From Cytophagales bacterium (GTDB taxonomy: Bacteria > Bacteroidota > Bacteroidia > Cytophagales > Amoebophilaceae): 64,000 bases of DNA. The stretch's first letter is position 1. Every line of letters begins with the position of its first letter. Below the pieces are notes generated by a model. That model made no database searches. It had not been told where the DNA came from and saw only the letters and a program-made list of their open reading frames with translations. A program made the translations under genes and the position numbers. The stretch spans positions 1 to 64,000 of the forward strand of contig JAHDDH010000001.1 in assembly GCA_020629455.1 (NCBI GenBank). The letters run 5' to 3'. Shown piece by piece: positions 38,717 to 49,585 of the stretch.

Positions 38717-41077
38717 TCAACTTCCACAAGCAATACACTCTGGTGTGTCTTCTCCTGGCAATGTACAAGTTTTAGTTTCTGGTATTTCCTTTGGTTTTAT
38801 TTTAGATGTTGTTTCTACCGTAAATTTAATAGCATCTGTTGCAGCTTTGGTTCTTAAATAATACATACCTGTTTTTAATCCTTTTTGCCAAGCATAAAAA
38901 TGCATGGATGTTAGTTTTCCAAAGTCAGGGTTTTGAAGATGAATATTTAAACTTTGGCTCTGACAAATATAAGCCCCTCTGTCTGCAGCCATGTCGATAA
39001 TAGATTTTTGCGGAATTTCCCAAACAGTGCGGTATATTTTCTTGATATGCTCTGGAAGTTGGGGAATTTTTTGGACAGAACCATTGGCAGCAATAAGTGT
39101 GTTGCGCATTTGGTCATTCCAGAGGTTAAGGGCTATTAAATCTTGTAACAAATATTTATTGATCACGATAAATTCTCCTGCCAATACTCTACGGGTATAA
39201 ATATTAGATGTATAGGGCTCAAAACATTCATTATTGCCTAAAATTTGAGAGGTAGAAGCTGTTGGCATAGGCGCTATGAGTAAAGAATTACGTACGCCAT
39301 ATTTTTTGACTTCATTTTTCAAATGATTCCAATCCCAAAGACCAGCTGTTGGTGTTACTTTCCACATATCAAATTGAAAAATTCCTTGTGCTATAGGAGA
39401 TCCTTCATAGGTAGCATAAGGTCCTTCTTTTTTTGCCAAATCTTTAGAGGCTGTCATGGCTGCGAAATAGATCGTCTCAAAAATATGTTTGTTGATATTC
39501 CTTGATTTTTCGTCATCAAAAGGTAGCTTGAGTAAGAAAAAAACATCGGCTAATCCTTGTACGCCAATGCCAATAGGACGGTGCTTTTCATTGGAAACTC
39601 TAGCTTCTTTTACCGGATAGTGATTGATGTCGATGATTTTATTCAGGTTTTTAGTGATGATATAGGCAATATCATATAGTTTTTTATAATCAATATCTTT
39701 TTTTTTTAGATCTACAAATTTTGGTAAGGCAATAGAGGCTAGGTTACATACGGCTATTTCGTCTGGAGAAGTGTATTCTATGATTTCTGTACAAAGATTA
39801 CTCGATTGGATAGTGCCTAAATTTTTTTGGTTTGATTTTTTGTTTGCAGCATCTTTATAGAGCATATAAGGAGTTCCTGTTTCTATTTGTGAAGTTAGAA
39901 TTTCAAACCACAGCTCTTGTGCTTGTACTACTTTTTTTGCTTTTCCTGTTTGTTCATATTGATTGTATAGTTTTTCAAAATCTTTACCGTAGCAATTACT
40001 TAGCCCTGGGGCTTCATTAGGGCAAAAAAGAGACCATGTAGCATTTTCTTTTACTCTTTGCATGAAAAGATCTGGAATCCAAAGTGCATAAAATAAATCT
40101 CGAGCACGTAGTTCTTCTTTACCATGATTTTTTTTTAGATCCAAAAATTGAAAGATATCTGCATGCCAAGGTTCTAAATACACTGCAAAGCTTCCTTTGC
40201 GTTTGCCTCCGCCTTGATCTACGTAGCGTGCTGTCATGTCGAAGTTACGCAACATTGGTACAATGCCATTGGAAATTCCATTTGTACCGCGAATGTAAGA
40301 TCCTGTGGTGCGGATGTTATGAATGCTCAAACCAATACCACCTGCTGCTTGTGATATTTTTGCACATTTTTTTAGCGTACTATAAATACCTTCGATGCTA
40401 TCATCTTCCATAGCCAGTAAAAAACAAGAAGAAAGCTGAGGTTGAGGTGTACCGGCATTGAATAACGTAGGGGTGGCATGGGTAAACCATTTTTCAGAAA
40501 GTAGATGATAAGTTTCAATAGCAGATTGTATATCTTCTTTGTGTATGCCAATGGCTACGCGCATGAGCATATACTGTGGCCTTTCGGCAATTTTTCCATC
40601 TATTTTCATTAAATACGATTTCTCTAAAGTTTTAAAACCAAAGTAGTCGTAATTAAAGTCATGGTCATGAACAATGGTTTTATCTAATAAAAGTGCATTT
40701 TCTTTGATGATCGTATATACATCTTTAGCAATAAGCGCAGCATTTTCTCCTGTACGTGGGTTGATGTAGTTGTATAATCGTTTGACAGTGTTGGAAAATG
40801 ATTTGCTAGTGACTTTATGTAGGTTAGAGATAGAAATACGAGCAGCCAGTATTGTATAATCTATGTGTTGGCTCGCCATAGAAGCAGCTGTTTCAGCAGC
40901 CAGGTTATCGAGGGCTACAGTGGTTACTTTATCATAAATTCCGCTGATGACTTTTTTTGCAATATCTGTAGGGTTGATGTATTGTGTGTCTAATCCGTAA
41001 CAAAGTTTTTGAATACGTTTGGTGATTTTGTCAAACTTTACAGACTCAAATCTGCCATTGCGTTTTACAACTAACAT
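38717..41077 (-). CDS. nrdA: Ribonucleoside-diphosphate reductase alpha subunit
   Basis: ATP-cone N-terminus; [35 protein letters not shown]-terminal ECIACGS. Confidence 0.95.
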   Translation of the reverse strand: MLVVKRNGRFESVKFDKITKRIQKLCYGLDTQYINPTDIAKKVISGIYDKVTTVALDNLAAETAASMASQHIDYTILAARISISNLHKVTSKSFSNTVKRLYNYINPRTGENAALIAKDVYTIIKENALLLDKTIVHDHDFNYDYFGFKTLEKSYLMKIDGKIAERPQYMLMRVAIGIHKEDIQSAIETYHLLSEKWFTHATPTLFNAGTPQPQLSSCFLLAMEDDSIEGIYSTLKKCAKISQAAGGIGLSIHNIRTTGSYIRGTNGISNGIVPMLRNFDMTARYVDQGGGKRKGSFAVYLEPWHADIFQFLDLKKNHGKEELRARDLFYALWIPDLFMQRVKENATWSLFCPNEAPGLSNCYGKDFEKLYNQYEQTGKAKKVVQAQELWFEILTSQIETGTPYMLYKDAANKKSNQKNLGTIQSSNLCTEIIEYTSPDEIAVCNLASIALPKFVDLKKKDIDYKKLYDIAYIITKNLNKIIDINHYPVKEARVSNEKHRPIGIGVQGLADVFFLLKLPFDDEKSRNINKHIFETIYFAAMTASKDLAKKEGPYATYEGSPIAQGIFQFDMWKVTPTAGLWDWNHLKNEVKKYGVRNSLLIAPMPTASTSQILGNNECFEPYTSNIYTRRVLAGEFIVINKYLLQDLIALNLWNDQMRNTLIAANGSVQKIPQLPEHIKKIYRTVWEIPQKSIIDMAADRGAYICQSQSLNIHLQNPDFGKLTSMHFYAWQKGLKTGMYYLRTKAATDAIKFTVETTSKIKPKEIPETKTCTLPGEDTPECIACGS

Positions 41078-41113
41078 GGTGCTCTTTTTTAGAATAATCT
41101 TGATTTTTTTATA

Positions 41114-42112
41114 CTAAAATTCTTCATTTAATGAAAACTTAGGTTGGCTTTGATCTTTATTTTCTTTCATGATACCTGCTTTTTGGTATTCACCTACGCG
41201 TTTTTCAAAGAAATTGGTTTTTCCTTGTAAAGAGATGAGCTCCATAAAATCAAATGGATTGGTCACATGGTATACTTTAGGGCAGTTAAGAGCTACTAAC
41301 AGTCGGTCAGCTACAAATTCAATGTACTGTCCCATAAGGTCTGCATTCATGCCAATCAATTTTACAGGCAAAGAATCAATGATAAATTCTTTTTCAATAT
41401 TGACAGCGTCTGTGATGATAGCTGTTACTTCTTCTATTGTAAGTTTATTTTTCAGATGATCGTTGTATAGCAAGCAAGCAAAATCACAGTGTAGCCCTTC
41501 ATCACGAGAGATGAGCTCATTTGAAAAACAAAGTCCTGGCATGAGTCCTCTTTTTTTCAGCCAAAAAATGGCACAAAAGCTTCCAGAAAAAAAAATGCCT
41601 TCTACTGCTGCAAAAGCAATGAGCCTTTGTGCGAAGCTTCCTTTTTCAATCCATCGTAGCGCCCAGTCTGCTTTTTTTTTTACGCATGCTAGGGTTTCTA
41701 TCGCATTGAATAGACGATGGCGTTCTTGAGAATCTTTGATATAGGTGTCAATCAATAAGGAGTAAGTTTCTGAGTGGATATTTTCGATAGCGATTTGAAA
41801 TCCATAGAAAAATTTTGCTTCTGTGTATTGTATTTCAGCTAAAAAATTTTCTGTTAAGTTTTCATTGACAATACCGTCGCTGGCAGCGAAAAAAGCCAAT
41901 ACATGGGCTATAAAATGACGTTCTCCTTGATTGAGTTGTTCCCAATCTTTTAGATCATTACTGAGATCAATTTCTTCTGCAGTCCAAAAGCTGGCTTCTG
42001 CTTTTTTGTAAAATTGCCAAATGTCATGGTGTTGAATGGGGAATAAAACAAAACGTTGATTATTTTCTTTTAAGAGCGGTTCTTCAGTGATGGTGTGTGT
42101 GGATGTAGACAT
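41114..42112 (-). CDS. nrdB: Ribonucleoside-diphosphate reductase beta subunit
   Basis: [37 protein letters not shown]-like, [15 protein letters not shown]. Confidence 0.95.
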   Translation of the reverse strand: MSTSTHTITEEPLLKENNQRFVLFPIQHHDIWQFYKKAEASFWTAEEIDLSNDLKDWEQLNQGERHFIAHVLAFFAASDGIVNENLTENFLAEIQYTEAKFFYGFQIAIENIHSETYSLLIDTYIKDSQERHRLFNAIETLACVKKKADWALRWIEKGSFAQRLIAFAAVEGIFFSGSFCAIFWLKKRGLMPGLCFSNELISRDEGLHCDFACLLYNDHLKNKLTIEEVTAIITDAVNIEKEFIIDSLPVKLIGMNADLMGQYIEFVADRLLVALNCPKVYHVTNPFDFMELISLQGKTNFFEKRVGEYQKAGIMKENKDQSQPKFSLNEEF

Positions 42113-42320
42113 ATGATAAAAAAATGTAAAAAATATGTGATAGATATTGTGTTTTAGATGAGCAATATTTGATGCCTACTAAGCGGTAGGTAATTTTGGT
42201 GGTATATTTTTTCCGATTACAAACTTACACAAAGGGAGGGTAAAGAAAAAAGATTTTATGAAAGAAATTTGATGAAGTAAATATATGGCTAATGTTGTGA
42301 ATGGTGGGAGGCAAGAGGAG

Positions 42321-42729
42321 TGGAGTCGGAGGGATTTGAACCCTCGTCCGGAAAAGCCGATTTGATATTTTCTACATGTTTAGTCTGTTTTTAATTTAAA
42401 ATATAATTTGGAAAACAGCTATCCAAAATTATATTCGAGACGTTAAAATTTTCACTTATTTCTACACATCTATAGACATAAGCTAGTTTTGTAAAGAGGT
42501 TACCCCATTGTCCATCCCACAAAACAAAGGATGTACGAGATATCTATGTGCTTAAAAAATTTTATTAAGCAGCAAGAGCAGCACTTTGAGGTGCGCTTGC
42601 ATTCATAGAGATGACATTATTTTTGCCATTTAAAAAAAGTCAACAAGTTTTTTTTACAGGTAAATACTTATCATAAAAACCTGACATGCTTATATCCAAT
42701 GGTACTCACCGTCAAGTCCTATCGACCCC
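42321..42729 (-). ncRNA. ssrA: tmRNA (transfer-messenger RNA)
   Basis: On - strand: 5' GGGGTCG pairs with 3' CGACTCC(A); 5' domain GGGGTCGATAGGACTTGACGG; 3' domain AGACTAAACATGTAGA...GGACGAGGGTTCAAATCCCTCCGACTCCA; tag ORF (42565-42627) GKNNVISMNASAPQSAALAA*. Confidence 0.93.
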
Positions 42730-43012
42730 ATGTTTGTGAATTTCCAATATAGTAATTTATGTAATCTTTGTTAAGATTTTAATTCATTGACATAATTACA
42801 GAACAGTTCATATCCAAGGTAATAATCTATCTAAAAATTATCAAGTAGTAAGATTTTTTTTTCATGGTATTTCGATTAAAATTCGAGTACAAAACTATTA
42901 TTTCAGATATTGATCAGAATGGTTTAAAAGTAATTTTTTTTAAGTACATATTGTTTTGTTTTTAAAATTTAGAAGCAACAAAATATGCAATTTATTTAGA
43001 ATGCATTGTTTT

Positions 43013-44011
43013 TTAATCGTTATTTTTTGCTATGATAGCTTCCAATATTTGCACAGCATTGGTAGCAGCTCCTTTTCTTAAATTATCTGCTACAATCCAT
43101 AAATTCAATGCCTCTTTTTTAGAGAAGGCTTTTCGGATTCTTCCCACAAAAACTTCATCCTTATCTTTCACATGCCAAGGTGTAGGATAGGTAGGTTGTG
43201 TGCTTTCATCTTGCACAACAATGCCTGGTGTGTTTTGCAGTTGTTGTTTGATTTGGTCTAAATCCAAATTATATGATTGATCAAAATCAATTGTTATAGA
43301 AAGTGCATGTCCTCCTATCGTAGGCACACGGACGGTAGTGGCTGTAATCTCCCAATCTTTTTTTTGTAAAATTTTTTTAGGCTCTTCTATAATTTTCATT
43401 TCTTCTTTGGTATAACCATGCGCCAAAAATGTATCGATGTGCGGAATGACATTTAAATCAATAGGATGAGGATATGCTTGATGCGTTGTTGTTATTTTTT
43501 CTCTTTCCTTCATCAACTGATCAACGCCTGGCTGTCCGCTGCCCGTAACTGATTGATATGTAGACACAACAATACGCTGGATAGTATACTGTTGTTCTAT
43601 AGCATGTAGCACCATCACTAAGGGAATGACACTACAATTAGGATTGGCAATAATCGTGGGGTTTGCATGCAAAAGATGTGCGTTGATTTCTGGCACTATC
43701 AACGCATAGTTTTTATGCATGCGCCAAGCAGTGGAAAGGTCAATGACGACTGTTCCTTTTTTTACAAATTGTTGTGCCCAAGCAGTTGATAAATCAGCAT
43801 TTGTAGCGAAAATTACTACTTGTATTTTTTGATGTATGACTTCTTCTATGGTATGAATTTTCCAAGCTTTTTCTTGAAAAAAAATTTTTTTTCCTACAGA
43901 ATTTTCTGAAGCTACTGGCCATAATTTTTGAATAAAAAAATTTCTTTCTTCTAGAATTTTGAGTAGCATACGCCCCGTTAAACCCGTAACTCCTATGATT
44001 GCTAAGTTCAT
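43013..44011 (-). CDS. asd: Aspartate-semialdehyde dehydrogenase
   Basis: IGVTGLTGRMLLKILEER, NPNCSVIPLVM, TYQSVTGSGQPGVDQL, RVPTIGGHALSITIDF. Confidence 0.92.
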   Translation of the reverse strand: MNLAIIGVTGLTGRMLLKILEERNFFIQKLWPVASENSVGKKIFFQEKAWKIHTIEEVIHQKIQVVIFATNADLSTAWAQQFVKKGTVVIDLSTAWRMHKNYALIVPEINAHLLHANPTIIANPNCSVIPLVMVLHAIEQQYTIQRIVVSTYQSVTGSGQPGVDQLMKEREKITTTHQAYPHPIDLNVIPHIDTFLAHGYTKEEMKIIEEPKKILQKKDWEITATTVRVPTIGGHALSITIDFDQSYNLDLDQIKQQLQNTPGIVVQDESTQPTYPTPWHVKDKDEVFVGRIRKAFSKKEALNLWIVADNLRKGAATNAVQILEAIIAKNND

Positions 44012-44083
44012 TTTAATGATTTTGGTTTGAATGTGTTGATTTATTTATTAGAATTGTAAAAAAATGATCAAAATAACTCGATT

Positions 44084-44512
44084 ATGTATCATCAACATAG
44101 AGGGAAGGTAATTAAGGAAGCCGTTAAAAAAAGTGGTTATAAGGTGGTTGATATCATCAAAAAGCTTGATATCAGTCGAAATACACTTTATTATAAATTC
44201 AGAAATGCAAAAGTAGACTATGATTTTATTGTTCGTTTGGGAAGAATTATCAACTACGATTTTAGTATTGATTTTCCAGAGCTTAATCTTTACAAAGAAC
44301 CTTGTCTAGATGATCAAGACAAAAAAGATTGGTATGATAAAAAAGTAAGTTTAGCAAAACTGGAAAAAAAATACGACCATCTACTCAAAAAAGTAGATAG
44401 TCTTTTAGATTTATTCAGCATTATCGATGATGATAAATGCGGAAAAATTAGCGAAGACACTAAAATGTTTTTGAAGTCTTTAAATCAACAACACGAAGAA
44501 GATATTTTTTAA
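44084..44512 (+). CDS. Helix-turn-helix DNA-binding protein
   Basis: VIKEAVKKSGYKVVDIIKKLDISRNTLYYKFRNAKVDYDFIVRLGRII HTH; C-terminal coiled coil. Confidence 0.65.
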   Translation: MYHQHRGKVIKEAVKKSGYKVVDIIKKLDISRNTLYYKFRNAKVDYDFIVRLGRIINYDFSIDFPELNLYKEPCLDDQDKKDWYDKKVSLAKLEKKYDHLLKKVDSLLDLFSIIDDDKCGKISEDTKMFLKSLNQQHEEDIF

Positions 44513-44564
44513 AGTAATATTTTTTGTGATTATTATGAAAAATTTTTAGTTTTCAAGGCAGTCA

Positions 44565-45308
44565 TTATGCCAGCAAGCCGCCATCCACTGTGATGGTTTC
44601 GCCTGTGATATAGCTAGCATCATCGGAAGCTAAAAAAGCAACGCAATTAGCAACTTCTATTGCCTGGCCCACCCTTCTTAAAGGAATACTGTTTTTTTTT
44701 TCCATCATGCTATCCAATATATCTTGTGTCATATCTGTGGCAATCCATCCTGGTGCTACAGCATTGACTCTTATATTACGTATGCCTAGCTCTATGGCTA
44801 GTGATTTTGTAAAGCCAATAATGCCTGCTTTAGAAGCTGCATAATTCGATTGTCCTGCATTGCCTTTGATGCCAATAATAGAACCAATGTTGATGATGAC
44901 GCCTTTTCTCTGTTTTATGAAAAAAGGAACCACTGCTTTTGCTGTATTGAATATTGATTTGAGATTCGTATTGAGAACCTCATCCCATGATTTTTCTTGC
45001 ATACGTAACAAAAGTTGATCTCTGGCGACCCCTGCATTGTTTACCAAAATATCTATTTGACCAAAATCTTGAATTACGTTTTTTAGCAAAGCATGTGCTT
45101 CTGAAAACAAAGCCGCGTTTGATTGATAACTTTTAGCTTTGACATTTTGATTTTTTAATTCTTCCACCAATGCTGTGGCTTTGGCTTCACTCGAGAGATA
45201 AGTAAAAGCAACATTTGCTCCTTCTGCTGCCATTTTTTTTGCAATGGCACTGCCAATACCTTTAGAGCCTCCTGTGATGAGGACTGTTTTTTGTGAGAAT
45301 TTTTTCAT
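44565..45308 (-). CDS. fabG: 3-oxoacyl-[ACP] reductase
   Basis: [60 protein letters not shown]. Confidence 0.94.
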   Translation of the reverse strand: MKKFSQKTVLITGGSKGIGSAIAKKMAAEGANVAFTYLSSEAKATALVEELKNQNVKAKSYQSNAALFSEAHALLKNVIQDFGQIDILVNNAGVARDQLLLRMQEKSWDEVLNTNLKSIFNTAKAVVPFFIKQRKGVIINIGSIIGIKGNAGQSNYAASKAGIIGFTKSLAIELGIRNIRVNAVAPGWIATDMTQDILDSMMEKKNSIPLRRVGQAIEVANCVAFLASDDASYITGETITVDGGLLA

Positions 45309-45373
45309 TATGATGATATTTTAAAATGTAAATGTTGGATGCCAGTGTTGAATATATAGATGTGTTTACTATG

Positions 45374-46648
45374 TTATGTAAGATAATTCTGTAAAGTCTG
45401 TGCATAAGTAGACCAATTTTGGATGGGTTGTTTGGCTACTTGGGTATCCATTGCTGCTTTGGCTACGGCCATAGAGATTGTTGTGATCAGCCTTTGATCC
45501 ATAGGCTTGGGAATGATGTAATGTTTGCCAAAAGATAATGATGGTATTTGATAAATTTTTTTAATTTTTTCAGGAACGGGCTCCTTGGCTAATTGTGCTA
45601 AAGCTTTTACAGCAGCCAATTTCATTGCTTCATTGATGGTGGTGGCTTTTACGTCCAAAGCACCTCGAAAAATGTAAGGAAAGCCTAAAACATTATTGAC
45701 TTGGTTGGGGTAATCAGATCTTCCTGTAGCCATGATTACGTCTTTTCTAGTGTCTAAAGCCAATTGATAGTCTATTTCAGGATCAGGATTCGCTAGTGCA
45801 AAAACAATAGGACAATGGTTCATTTTTTGAAGATGTAGCGGTGTCAGAATATTTCCTTTCGAAAGCCCTAGAAATACATCTGCTTGGTTGATGGCTTCTA
45901 GCAAGGTATGACCTGCTTGGTCTGTTGCAAATGGTTGTTTGATTGTTGTCAAGTTGCGTCTATCATTCCGAATAACTCCTTGGCTATCACACATCACCAT
46001 ATTTTTTTTTTGCACTCCTAATGAAAGATAGAGCTTGGCACAAGCAATTGCCGAAGCACCAGCCCCGTTGATGACTACTTTGATATCAGTAATATTTTTT
46101 TGAGCAATGGTAAGGGCATTGAGCAAAGCAGCTCCTGAAATGATGGCAGTGCCGTGTTGATCATCATGCATGATGGGGATTGGTAAGAGCTCCTTCAATC
46201 TTTGTTCAATAAAAAAACAGCTTGGTGCTTTGATATCTTCTAAGTTGATGCCTCCAAAAGTAGGGGCTAGTGCTTTTACTGTTTGTATAAAAGTGTCAGG
46301 GTCTTCAGCATCTAGTTCAAGATCAAAAGCATCAATGCCTGCAAATTTTTTAAACAAAATAGCTTTTCCTTCCATCACTGGCTTGGCAGCTGCAGGGCCT
46401 ATGTTGCCTAAGCCTAAAACTGCTGTGCCATTGGAGATTACGCCCACTAAATTTTTTTTCCCTGTGTATTCATATACTTTGGTAGGGTCTTCAGCAATTG
46501 CTTTGCAAGGCACTGCTACTCCAGGAGAATATGCTAAAGACAAATCTTCTTGTGTTTGTAGTGGTTTTGTAGGTACAATGGCTATTTTTCCTGTAGGTTT
46601 TTGGGTATGATAGTCTAATGCTTGTTGTGCTAAGTTTTTTTCATTCAT
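45374..46648 (-). CDS. NAD(P)-dependent malic enzyme (no phosphotransacetylase domain)
   Basis: LSLAYSPGVAVPCKAIAEDP, VLGLGNIGPAAAKPVMEGKAILFKKFAGIDAFDLEL, NLEDIKAPSCFFIE, HDDQHGTAI. Confidence 0.93.
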   Translation of the reverse strand: MNEKNLAQQALDYHTQKPTGKIAIVPTKPLQTQEDLSLAYSPGVAVPCKAIAEDPTKVYEYTGKKNLVGVISNGTAVLGLGNIGPAAAKPVMEGKAILFKKFAGIDAFDLELDAEDPDTFIQTVKALAPTFGGINLEDIKAPSCFFIEQRLKELLPIPIMHDDQHGTAIISGAALLNALTIAQKNITDIKVVINGAGASAIACAKLYLSLGVQKKNMVMCDSQGVIRNDRRNLTTIKQPFATDQAGHTLLEAINQADVFLGLSKGNILTPLHLQKMNHCPIVFALANPDPEIDYQLALDTRKDVIMATGRSDYPNQVNNVLGFPYIFRGALDVKATTINEAMKLAAVKALAQLAKEPVPEKIKKIYQIPSLSFGKHYIIPKPMDQRLITTISMAVAKAAMDTQVAKQPIQNWSTYAQTLQNYLT

Positions 46649-46661
46649 GATTTGGTTGTAT

Positions 46662-47651
46662 TTAGTTTTCCATAAAAGGATAGTTTTTTTCTACATATAC
46701 GTCTTCATAAGCTGCTGATGCGTCAGGATATGGCGATTGTTCTGCAAAGTCAACGGCTGCTTGTATAATATCTTTGATTTTTTTTTCAATGTTCAAGATA
46801 TCTTCTGGGGTAAGGTATTGATGTTTGAGGATAGTTTTTTTTATTTCTTCAATAGAATCTTTGGCTTTATAGTCATTGAGCTCTGTTTTGGTTCTGTATT
46901 TTGCAGGGTCTGATACTGAATGTCCTCGATAACGATATGTTTTAAATTCCAACAACTGTGGTCCTTGGCCTTGTCTTATTTTTTCAGCAGCTGTTTTGGT
47001 GGCTTGGTGTACTGCTTCTACCATCATTGCATTCACTGCTTGTGAGGGTATATTATAAGCACTCCCTAGTTGATAGAGATCTGTCACATTGGAGCTTCTG
47101 GCTACAGAAGTGCCCATAGCATAGCCATTATTTTCTATAATAAAGAGTACAGGCAATTGGTAAAGCATGGCCAAGTTGAGTGCTTCATGAAAGGCCCCTT
47201 GTCTAACAGCGCCATCCCCCATATATGTGGCACACAAATGTTTTGTTTTTTTGTATTTCTCTGCAAAAGCAATGCCTACTCCCAACGGAATTTGTCCTCC
47301 TACAATACCATGTCCGCCAAAAAAATGTTTTTTTTTATCGAATAAATGCATTGATCCTCCTTTGCCTTTGGAGATGCCTGTGGCTTTTCCAAAGAGTTCT
47401 GCCATGATATATTTAGGTTCAGTGCCTAAGGCAATGGGATGTACATGGTCTCTATAGGCGGTGATATATTTGTCTTTTTTTTCTAATGCAGAAACAACCC
47501 CTGCTACACAAGCTTCTTGTCCTGTATATAGATGACAAAATCCTTTAATTTTTTGTTGACCATAGAGTTGGCTACATTTTTCTTCAAATTTTCTCATCAA
47601 GAGCATGGTTTCATACCAAAAAATGTAGGTCGTTGGTGGATGTTTCATCAT
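46662..47651 (-). CDS. pdhA: Pyruvate dehydrogenase E1 component alpha subunit
   Basis: LMRKFEEKCSQLYGQQKIKGFCHLYTGQEA, GKGGSMHLFDKKKHFFGGHGIVGGQIPLGVGIA, GDGAVRQGAFHEALNLA, RYRGHSVSDPAKYR. Confidence 0.95.
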   Translation of the reverse strand: MMKHPPTTYIFWYETMLLMRKFEEKCSQLYGQQKIKGFCHLYTGQEACVAGVVSALEKKDKYITAYRDHVHPIALGTEPKYIMAELFGKATGISKGKGGSMHLFDKKKHFFGGHGIVGGQIPLGVGIAFAEKYKKTKHLCATYMGDGAVRQGAFHEALNLAMLYQLPVLFIIENNGYAMGTSVARSSNVTDLYQLGSAYNIPSQAVNAMMVEAVHQATKTAAEKIRQGQGPQLLEFKTYRYRGHSVSDPAKYRTKTELNDYKAKDSIEEIKKTILKHQYLTPEDILNIEKKIKDIIQAAVDFAEQSPYPDASAAYEDVYVEKNYPFMEN

Positions 47652-47724
47652 TCTAGAAAGTGTTCAATATTCAAAATTTTAGGAAACGATCAAGTTAAAA
47701 AAATATGCAAAGATCGTTATTGTA

Positions 47725-48306
47725 TCAGACCCCTTGAAAGCTGATTCTATGGATAGGTGTAATGCCCCATTGTTGGATGGCTTTTTTGTGTTGTGCGGTA
47801 GGATATCCTGCATTTTTTTCCCATCCATATATTGGATAGATGGTGGCCCATTTTTGCATGTATTGGTCACGATAAGTTTTGGCAATGATAGACGCTGCGG
47901 CTATAGATTGGTATTTTTGGTCTCCTTGAATGATGCAGTGATGCGGGATATTACGGTATGGTTTGAAGTGATTACCATCGATTAATAGCAATTCTGGTGT
48001 AGTTTTAAGTTGATCAAGGGCTTGGTGCATGGCTAAAATAGCTGCTTGTAAAATGTTGATTTCATCTATGGTGGTATGATGCACAACGCCTATGCCATAA
48101 GCCACAGCATTTTTTTGGATGTATTGCGTGAGGGTTTGTCTTTTTTGAGGGGTGAGTTTTTTAGAATCTGTGATCTCTGGATGTATATCCTTTTGCGGTG
48201 GCAAAACAACCGCTGCTGCTACCACAGGCCCTGCCAAGCAACCTCTACCTACTTCATCACAACCGGCTACCAATGTATGAGCAGAGGAAAAGAAAGGAAG
48301 TGGCAT
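47725..48306 (-). CDS. rnhB: Ribonuclease HII
   Basis: VAGCDEVGRGCLAGPVVAAAVVLP, ITDSKKLTPQKR, IAAASIIAKTYRDQYM. Confidence 0.94.
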   Translation of the reverse strand: MPLPFFSSAHTLVAGCDEVGRGCLAGPVVAAAVVLPPQKDIHPEITDSKKLTPQKRQTLTQYIQKNAVAYGIGVVHHTTIDEINILQAAILAMHQALDQLKTTPELLLIDGNHFKPYRNIPHHCIIQGDQKYQSIAAASIIAKTYRDQYMQKWATIYPIYGWEKNAGYPTAQHKKAIQQWGITPIHRISFQGV

Positions 48307-48622
48307 ATGGATTTGGTTTTATATTGATGTCGATATTAAATCAATGCAATATTTAAAAATGGAACTGTTTTTATTTTTAAAAATCGTTTTGAGATTCCAA
48401 TTGACTGTATGTTGGTTTTTGAAGGTTATATTTGCCAAATGATTGATGCAAGTAATGCTTGAGTAGTTTAATTTTATATGATAATAGTTTAAGAAATTTT
48501 TTTGACACTGAAGGTAATTTTTAAAACAGTAAAAATTGTTCCACTTGAGGAACATATATTTCATAAAAATATTTTTTTTGAAAAAAAATTATATAAAATT
48601 TTACACTAACAATTAAAATTAC

Positions 48623-49573
48623 TTACAAAATACAAGACATCTTTTTCAGGGCTATTATTTGATCTTTTTTTAATTGTGCCACTAAATCTTCTGACTTTAC
48701 AAACATTTGTACTTCTCGTATTTTATCCAAACATATAATTTTGAGTACGTTTCCATAAAGATCCTGATTGAAATTAAAAATGTGTACTTCAATGGATACA
48801 TCCAAAGGATATTCTTTCCAAGCTTGTCGTTTGACATACATCATGCCTTGGTATTTTTTCTCCTGAAAAATAATTTTTACAGCATATACCCCATCACCTA
48901 GCACAATTTTTGTACGATCACGCATCAAATTGGCTGTTGCAAATCCAAGTTGTTTTCCCAAGCCTTTGCCTCTGATCACTTGTCCTGAAAAGTGATAATA
49001 TCTTCCTAAATATTGATTGGCTTGTTTTATATTTCCACTGTTGATCAGATTTCTAATTTTTGTAGAACTGACTATTTCTTTTGATAATGTTTGTGCTGGT
49101 ATTTGGGCCAAAGAAAAATTATATTGTTTTTGAAAACGTTTAAAAATAGGATATGCGGCTTGTCTATTTTTTCCTAGACGATGATCATGACCAATCAATA
49201 CTGCACAAGGATGCAAACGCAATAAATATTTTGTTAAGAATTCATCAGCTTGAAGCTGTGAAAGTGCTGTTGTAAAGGCTAAAAAAATAATATGTGTGAT
49301 GCCATAATCCTGTACAATGTTCAAAGTTTCTTGCTGTGTGTAGATCAGATAATGTTGACAAGCCAGCTGAGGATTTAAAACAAAACGAGGATGTTGGGAA
49401 AAAGTGATCAATGTAGGAGTGCCTCCTATGGCTTTGGCCTTTGCTTGCAAAGCTTTACAAATGGCTTGGTGTCCTAAATGGATACCATCAAACGTACCCA
49501 TAGTGATTACCGGTTGTGCAATGCATATTTTTTCGATAGGGGTATGATAATAGATTTGAAGTTTGGATACCAT
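48623..49573 (-). CDS. ribF: Bifunctional riboflavin kinase/FAD synthetase
   Basis: TMGTFDGIHLGHQAICKAL, IGHDHRLGKNRQA, SSTKIRNLINSGNI, GKGLGKQLGFATANL. Confidence 0.93.
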   Translation of the reverse strand: MVSKLQIYYHTPIEKICIAQPVITMGTFDGIHLGHQAICKALQAKAKAIGGTPTLITFSQHPRFVLNPQLACQHYLIYTQQETLNIVQDYGITHIIFLAFTTALSQLQADEFLTKYLLRLHPCAVLIGHDHRLGKNRQAAYPIFKRFQKQYNFSLAQIPAQTLSKEIVSSTKIRNLINSGNIKQANQYLGRYYHFSGQVIRGKGLGKQLGFATANLMRDRTKIVLGDGVYAVKIIFQEKKYQGMMYVKRQAWKEYPLDVSIEVHIFNFNQDLYGNVLKIICLDKIREVQMFVKSEDLVAQLKKDQIIALKKMSCIL

Positions 49574-49585
49574 CTGTTTAATATT

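Noticed and set aside
48319-48564. 81-aa ORF on - strand between rnhB and ribF
   Set aside because: Low-complexity Asn/Ile/Lys-rich translation with no recognisable motif in an AT-rich intergenic region; likely spurious.
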